Assembly (NCBI GenBank): GCA_020161935.1
Contig: JAIUNI010000002.1
Coordinates: forward strand, 62,001 to 126,000
DNA from: Chloroflexota bacterium
Lineage (GTDB): Bacteria; Chloroflexota; Anaerolineae; Aggregatilineales; Phototrophicaceae
Reading direction: 5' to 3'
Length of the DNA stretch: 64,000 nucleotides
Part shown: one piece after another, positions 59,155 through 64,000 of the stretch
Layout of the letters: each line of letters opens with the position of its first letter
Position numbering within the stretch: the stretch's first letter is position 1
The notes under the pieces: generated by a model
Databases searched by the model: none
Seen by the model: the letters and a program-made list of their open reading frames with translations, nothing else
Told to the model about the DNA's origin: nothing
Program-made: the position numbers and the translations under genes

Positions 59155-59664
59155 ATGTTCGTTGATCAATTTACCCGGGTTTTTCGCGGTGAACATCGCC
59201 AACTGCGCGATACTGTACTAGATCTGATTAGCGCTTTTCAAAGTCATGATACGGCTGCGCTGCCCCATCTAATTCATCAAGCGATTGTTTGCGCGGGTCC
59301 TCATTGCCGCTATGAGGAAGATGCCCTGTATCCTGCTTTGTCGCAATTTTTTGAACCAGACTACATCGAGATTCTGCTCATCGATCACGATTGGATGATC
59401 GGAGTCATGAAGCAACTGCGTGTTTTCAGCAAACAGGCTCAACTTACCGATGATGATGTCCAGCTAGCCATCCGAATGGCGCGGAGTATGCTGCTTCACA
59501 TCAGCGATTGCGAGGGACTGTCCATCATGGTCGAGCGACTGTCCCCACCCGTTGTGCATTCCGTTCTGGATGCACGCACCTGGTCGCTCAATGAGGGGTT
59601 GGATTTGCTGCAATGGGCCGAGCATGTACGGGGACGACCATACCTTTCTCCACAGGCAGTTTGA
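59155..59664 (+). CDS. Hemerythrin-like protein
   Basis: 169 residues. Four-helix bundle with iron-ligand pattern: GEHRQLRD, HQAIVCAGPHCRYEEDALYP, IDHDWMIG and LLHISDCEGLS. Such proteins bind di-iron and sense or store O2 or NO. Related tandemly to 58520-59022; it has its own upstream region without the Crp site. Confidence 0.85.
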   Translation: MFVDQFTRVFRGEHRQLRDTVLDLISAFQSHDTAALPHLIHQAIVCAGPHCRYEEDALYPALSQFFEPDYIEILLIDHDWMIGVMKQLRVFSKQAQLTDDDVQLAIRMARSMLLHISDCEGLSIMVERLSPPVVHSVLDARTWSLNEGLDLLQWAEHVRGRPYLSPQAV

Positions 59665-60154
59665 GGTGATAACCACAGAGTAGATAGGGGCTTTCCGCAA
59701 GATGGTTCAGCATCGGATTGGATGGCTCTCCAGTAATCAACGAAAGAGAGGGGATTCGCACTAAAAATGAATTCGTTTGGACGGGGAGACTGCTGTCTTC
59801 TCCTTCATAAAGACGATTTGGATGGACCCTTTGTCATGTGGGCAGGTACACCTTACCCGCACCTCATGGTGCTGGTGGGGGACGCGGAGCAAGACCAGTA
59901 AACACGCTCGATTTGTCTTAGCAAACGGGAATCGGCCGGTAGTATTGGCAAACGAGGTGAGCAAGACGACGCAGGTATTCGGTCAGTGTTCACCTCTGGA
60001 TGCGAATACTACAACCGCAGATCGGACATCGTGTTACTGTGGCTGATTGAAAAAGACCAAGAATGGGTTGCACTCTCGGATGATGTTGTGTGTTAAAAAT
60101 GCGTTTATTAAGCCTCAGGTCAATAAGTGAGGTTGTAGTACTGAGGAACATAAA
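59665..60154. repeat. 490-base region with the second copy of a dispersed repeat and a 44-residue frame
   Basis: 59812-60000 matches 49480-49655. A frame at 59767-59901 (MNSFGRGDCCLLLHKDDLD, then GPFVMWAGTPYPHLMV, LVGDAEQDQ) shares its end with the 79-residue protein at 49325-49564. The remainder, up to the esterase gene, contains nothing I recognise. Confidence 0.45.
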
Positions 60155-60991
60155 ATGACAGAATTACCTCTGGTATCTATCCCCGAAACAGAAATGCGAA
60201 CGATTCGGTCAGCAGCGGCTGGTCAGGAATATTGCATATCCATCGCTTTCCCGTTCCTTTATCATGAATCCCCGAAGAAGACCTATCCTGTGATTTACGT
60301 ACTGGACGCTAATCTCTATTTCGGAATGGTGGTCGAGATGGTTCGTGCCATGAACGTCCGGGTATCTTTCTGCAACGAACTGCCGGATGCAATTATCGTC
60401 GGTATCGGATATCTGGTCAGCGGCTCGTTGGCGGAAGCCCACGCTCAGGTGATGCATCTTAGGATGCGGGATTTTTTGCCGGAAGCAAGCGAGTGGGGAG
60501 AGAAATTCATGCAAGAACACTTCCCTATTCCAAATCATGTAGGCTCAGGTGGCGCAGCCCATTTTCTGCAATTCATCCACCAAGAACTGGTACCCATGAT
60601 TGAATCCGAATATCGGACTGACCCAACAGATAGAATCTTGATGGGGCACTCTTGGGGTGGTAATTTTGCCTTCCATACCCTGTTTCATCAACCGCACTTA
60701 TTTCAGCGGTATGTGGTGGTTAGCCCAGACCTACCTTTCGACGACGAGCAGAAATATGCAGATCAACACAACAGTCTTCCAGTCCGTATGTACCTGGCGG
60801 CTGGCGTACCAGAACTCAATGAACAAGGATTATCCAGGTTTCATTCATTCGTTGATACGGTGAAAAGTCGGCGCTATGCTGGTTTCACGCTGACACATCA
60901 GCTGATTGCCAATTGCACGCACTGTGCGGTGGTAGCTCCAGCCTTTCAAGCAGGTTTGAGTGAGGTCTTTGATAAACCCTTACAGACCTGA
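60155..60991 (+). CDS. Esterase of the alpha/beta hydrolase fold (Fes/esterase D type)
   Basis: 278 residues. YPVIYVLDANLYF near the start and the nucleophile elbow GHSWGGNFA (about residue 168) match putative esterases of the Fes/BesA group. Likely catalytic Asp/Glu and His lie after FDDE and in the final third (NCTHCAVV). Substrate unknown. Seen alone on the strand, start ATG at 60155. Confidence 0.8.
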   Translation: MTELPLVSIPETEMRTIRSAAAGQEYCISIAFPFLYHESPKKTYPVIYVLDANLYFGMVVEMVRAMNVRVSFCNELPDAIIVGIGYLVSGSLAEAHAQVMHLRMRDFLPEASEWGEKFMQEHFPIPNHVGSGGAAHFLQFIHQELVPMIESEYRTDPTDRILMGHSWGGNFAFHTLFHQPHLFQRYVVVSPDLPFDDEQKYADQHNSLPVRMYLAAGVPELNEQGLSRFHSFVDTVKSRRYAGFTLTHQLIANCTHCAVVAPAFQAGLSEVFDKPLQT

Positions 60992-61067
60992 TGCCCATCG
61001 GTAATGCTAAAGAGGTAGCGATGTAGATAGGCAAGGCAGCACAGAGACAGAGGCCAAAGGGATGCCA

Positions 61068-62015
61068 ATGACGGAACAAAGCAATTCCTCAAAAACGAAA
61101 TCCATCTGGGTCGATGAAGACACAGCCAGTTTCCTGCGGCTTCGGGTCAAGACCTTCTACAATTCAGACTACTTCGAGCGCATCATGCTGCCATTGATGA
61201 ACATTCCACAACACGGACACGTACTCGATGTAGGCTGTGGTTATGGGGGACTCGCTATTGTACTGGCCGAACTGCGCCCTGATCTCCACATCACCGGGCT
61301 GGATATAGAAACTGCCGCACTGGAAAGCGCCGCACAGTACGCCAGGCAAAAAGGACTGGCAAATGTGACCTTCGAGCAGGGAGACGCACACCGGTTGAAA
61401 TACGAAGACAATCGGTTCGACGCAGTTGTGTGCCAGACGGTGCTCACCCATGTTGGTGATGCCGAAGCAGTGGTGCGCGAGATGGCGCGTGTGTTAAAGC
61501 CCAACGGCAACTTTATGGCAGCCGAGTATACCAGCGTCGGACCGATCTCGGTCTATAACAGTGTGCAGGATAAAAAGCGCGATGACGCATGGTATGAAAA
61601 GGTGTTTCGCCTTACTCGTTTGCTGCTAAAGGGCAAACAGGCGCTAGGTCGTGGCGATGACTATCTCGGTGTGCGTGTGCCATTGCTGGCTACCGTCGCC
61701 GGACTGGACGTATTTGATGTGCGCCTCAATGACCGTGTTTTGCACGTGATTCCTCCATACCGCCATCCCAAACAGGCAGCTTACCTCGAATTGTTGAAAG
61801 CTCTCTACGAGCCAGACCCGGATCGGAAAGGGTTAGCTCAAAATATCGAACTGATGCGTGCTGCCGGAGGCACAGAAGAAGATGCGGAGTGGTTGTACAA
61901 CTCCGGGGATGCGGCGGCAGTGCGGCAGGCGATAGCGGATGACAATCTGACGGAGATCAGTGCTTATGTGCTGTATCTCACCTTTGCCCGCAAGCCCGGA
62001 AAATATGGCAGTTAA
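61068..62015 (+). CDS. SAM-dependent methyltransferase
   Basis: 315 residues from ATG 61068, with AAAGGG 6 bases before; an ATG 6 bases earlier touches that RBS. Class I Rossmann motifs: VLDVGCGYGGLA (about 52), GLDIETAALESA, FDAVVCQTVLTHV, RVLKPNG. The last 100 residues are an extra helical domain. Substrate not predictable. Confidence 0.85.
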   Translation: MTEQSNSSKTKSIWVDEDTASFLRLRVKTFYNSDYFERIMLPLMNIPQHGHVLDVGCGYGGLAIVLAELRPDLHITGLDIETAALESAAQYARQKGLANVTFEQGDAHRLKYEDNRFDAVVCQTVLTHVGDAEAVVREMARVLKPNGNFMAAEYTSVGPISVYNSVQDKKRDDAWYEKVFRLTRLLLKGKQALGRGDDYLGVRVPLLATVAGLDVFDVRLNDRVLHVIPPYRHPKQAAYLELLKALYEPDPDRKGLAQNIELMRAAGGTEEDAEWLYNSGDAAAVRQAIADDNLTEISAYVLYLTFARKPGKYGS

Positions 62016-62116
62016 AGAAGGTTATTGATGATCGAAATTAGCTATTCAACGACAGGGTCACTCGCGCAGGCTGTCCACCGGAAACAGATCTCGTCATAAA
62101 GATTGTCGGAGGTTGT

Positions 62117-62911
62117 ATGAGCGAGAGTGCGAAGTGGAAAGTGGCAGGCACAGGTCCTGAAGTCTATGAACAGGTCTTCGTTCCTGCGGTCATGCAAACT
62201 TGGGCAAACCAGCTTGTTGATCTGGCAAAGGCAAATCCAGGTACACGGATTCTGGATGTTGCCTGCGGGTCCGGTGTCGTTACCCATCTGTTTGCTGAGC
62301 ATACTGGCAAGACGGGGCAGATTGTCGGGTACGATATCAACCCGGATATGATCGCAATTGCTCAGGCAAAGCAACCGGGTGCTGCCATTGAATGGCGACT
62401 GGGAAATGCACTTGAATTACCTTTTAAGGATAGCTCATTTGATATTGTGACTTGCCAGCATGGTCTAATGTTCTTTGAAGATCGCGTCAAAGGATTGCAG
62501 GAGATGTACCGAGTTCTCGCGCCAGGCGGAAAACTGCTGGTTCTGGTTTGGGGTCCAATTGAAGACAACCCCGGCTTTCTGGTCGCAGCCGAAGGATTCG
62601 GACGATATGCCGGTATCGAAGCAGGCAATAGTATCCGCGGCATGTTTGTGCTAGGCGATATTCGGCAGATGCGCTCCCTGGCTGAAGCAGCAGGTTTCCG
62701 AGATGCGGTTGTAAAGCCAGTTGCTGTCCAGGCGCACTTTCCTTCCGTTGAGGATTTCGTTCACGGTTTCGGAGCACTGATTCAGCCTCCAATTGATGAA
62801 GCCACACAACTTGAATTGCTGGCGGAGATAACGACGGCTTTACAGCCGTGTGTGAATCATGAAGGACTGAACTTTCCAATCGAAGCGATTTTGATGCATG
62901 TGCAGAGATAG
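62117..62911 (+). CDS. SAM-dependent methyltransferase, UbiE-like
   Basis: 264 residues; GGAGG before ATG. ILDVACGSGVVTHLF (about 45), GYDINPDMIAIAQ, FDIVTCQHGLMFF, YRVLAPGGKLLVLVW are the class I motifs in normal order, close to UbiE/type 11 enzymes. It follows the previous methyltransferase by 101 bases; the two are not close copies. Confidence 0.85.
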   Translation: MSESAKWKVAGTGPEVYEQVFVPAVMQTWANQLVDLAKANPGTRILDVACGSGVVTHLFAEHTGKTGQIVGYDINPDMIAIAQAKQPGAAIEWRLGNALELPFKDSSFDIVTCQHGLMFFEDRVKGLQEMYRVLAPGGKLLVLVWGPIEDNPGFLVAAEGFGRYAGIEAGNSIRGMFVLGDIRQMRSLAEAAGFRDAVVKPVAVQAHFPSVEDFVHGFGALIQPPIDEATQLELLAEITTALQPCVNHEGLNFPIEAILMHVQR

Positions 62912-62983
62912 GCATTTGGCGGCTCGATTTGGAAGCCACGCAAACAATCTTCTTTAGAAATTGAGCTAATTGGAGGCTAGAGA

Positions 62984-63775
62984 ATGCCATACGCTGTGAA
63001 TAAGGGAATACGCATCCACTATGAAGTGGAAGGGAATGGCTCGCCGCTAGTGCTGCAATTTGGTCAGTATTTTCCGCTCGACATCTGGTACGAGCTAAAT
63101 TACGTGACGACTTTGGGCAGTGACTTCCGTCTCATCCTAGTCGATGCTCGCGGACACGGCGACAGCGATAAGCTTTATGACCCAGAGGCATATCGGCTTG
63201 AGTCGATGGTCAGTGACGTTGTAGCGGTTCTGGATGACCTAGGCGTGGAGAAGGCGCATTATATGGGCTATTCATCGGGAGGACTTACGGGGTTTGGTCT
63301 TGCCAAGTTCGCGCCAGAACGGCTCTTCTCCCTAATCATCGGCGGTATGCATCCTTATGATGAGCGTGCCAGTCGAGTGGCATGGCGGCAGGCACAGATT
63401 CAGGCGCTTGAGAAGCAGGCGACTCAGGACTTCGTAGCAGGCCTGGAACAGTACATTTTGAGTATTCATCTGCCTGCTTTGTCGCCACGCATGAGAAGCC
63501 GTTTGCTGACCCATGATCTCCAGGCGCTGATCGCCTGGCTGCGGCAGTTCGAGCAACCGGACTTCGAGGCAATACTGGGTGCGATAACGTTGCCGTGTTT
63601 ACTCTACGCAGGTGAGCACGATAGCTGCTATGCACTCGCGCAAAAGGCAGCGAAGGCTATACCAGACGTGACGTTTGTCTCTATTCCTAGTGGAGAGCAT
63701 CTTGAGGGTGGCACGTGGGTGAAGATTCTCGCACCTCACATCAGGGAGTTGACAGCAAGGGCAGTATTCACATAA
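62984..63775 (+). CDS. Alpha/beta hydrolase
   Basis: 263 residues. GIRIHYEVEGNGSPLVLQFG, LILVDARGHGDSDK (oxyanion region), nucleophile GYSSGGLTG (Ser about 96) and His in PSGEHLEGGTW near the end form a complete triad set. AGGCTAG is the nearest weak RBS. Substrate unknown. Confidence 0.88.
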   Translation: MPYAVNKGIRIHYEVEGNGSPLVLQFGQYFPLDIWYELNYVTTLGSDFRLILVDARGHGDSDKLYDPEAYRLESMVSDVVAVLDDLGVEKAHYMGYSSGGLTGFGLAKFAPERLFSLIIGGMHPYDERASRVAWRQAQIQALEKQATQDFVAGLEQYILSIHLPALSPRMRSRLLTHDLQALIAWLRQFEQPDFEAILGAITLPCLLYAGEHDSCYALAQKAAKAIPDVTFVSIPSGEHLEGGTWVKILAPHIRELTARAVFT

Positions 63776-63831
63776 GTCGTGCATACAGATCATTTGAGAT
63801 TTCAATTGTTTATGCTGAAAGGAGAAAGATG

Positions 63832-64000
63832 ATGGGTAAGACATTTGGACAAATGGCGGCTGAGGCGCTGGCGGCAGTGCCGACGGTTAGCCCGGCAGAG
63901 GCACAAAAACGTCTCCAGCAAGATCGCAATATCCTCGTGATTGATGTGCGCGACGCAGCCGACATCGCTATGACGGGGACTGTTCCGGGTGCAATGAACA
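63832..64000 (+). CDS. Rhodanese-like protein, partial
   Basis: 56 codons up to the window edge. SPAEAQKRLQQDRNILVIDVRDAADIA is the start of a rhodanese domain; the catalytic cysteine would be beyond the edge. AGGAG precedes; the ATG at 63829 is equally possible. Confidence 0.75.
   Translation, partial: MGKTFGQMAAEALAAVPTVSPAEAQKRLQQDRNILVIDVRDAADIAMTGTVPGAMN

Overview
The window looks like bacterial DNA from a large, environmental genome, possibly Chloroflexota: there are several Crp/FNR regulators, an extracytoplasmic Ser/Thr kinase, a family-5 solute-binding ABC system and many ORFs without familiar relatives. I could run no database search, so the lineage is a weak inference.

Positions 1 to about 45.6 kb are a mosaic of nested mobile elements. 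The scattered plus-strand pieces of a conjugation operon can be joined back together: the C-terminus of a VirB4-like ATPase (11.15-11.43 kb), a small ORF, the N-terminal part of a type IA topoisomerase (11.67-13.11 kb), then its C-terminal part 19.4 kb away (32.53-32.84 kb), an acidic orphan protein, a ribbon-helix-helix protein and the N-terminus of a probable VirD4-like coupling ATPase that stops just where its Walker A loop should start (34.25-34.39 kb). Each break is occupied by a related element with a large serine integrase. Element I (left edge outside the window, right edge about 11.15 kb) sits in the virB4-like gene. Element II (13,112-32,532) sits in topA. Element III (left edge about 34.39 kb) sits in the coupling-protein gene; its right end is not recognisable here.

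The elements share a plan: integrase gene at the left edge, preceded by a small RHH gene, a small conserved gene and a stem-loop; a defence cargo slot (I: SNF2-type helicase; II: BsuBI/PstI-type restriction-modification; III: type I restriction-modification with a DUF45 peptidase and a DUF433/DUF5615 pair); a terminator, a sigma-factor-like gene and a long conserved leader; then iteron-like repeats, a primase-helicase, an RHH protein, an HU-like protein, a relaxase-like HxH protein, candidate oriT hairpins, and either ParM/ParR (I) or a membrane protein (II). The integrase genes cross their own attachment site: joining the two ends of element II in silico restores both a 581-residue topoisomerase and a 705-residue integrase, and puts the right-end genes directly downstream of the integrase.

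Element II also carries a LacI-controlled operon for a family-5 ABC importer and a GH172 (DUF2961) enzyme (18.6-26.7 kb), standing where the sigma-like gene and leader would be expected; an orphan terminator is left there.

From 45.8 kb to the end the genes look like ordinary chromosome or a second cargo block: three Crp/FNR regulators, a ferredoxin-cupin fusion, a multi-pass membrane protein with DUF2892 and DUF1858 neighbours, a transmembrane Ser/Thr kinase, a B12-dependent radical SAM protein, a saccharopine/lysine dehydrogenase-like enzyme, a flavin reductase, an MBL-fold protein, two tandem hemerythrin-like genes (one frameshifted), an esterase, two SAM methyltransferases, an alpha/beta hydrolase and a partial rhodanese. 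Palindromes of the type TGTGA-N6-TCACA recur around the Crp genes and before the hemerythrin genes, suggesting a shared redox or NO response.
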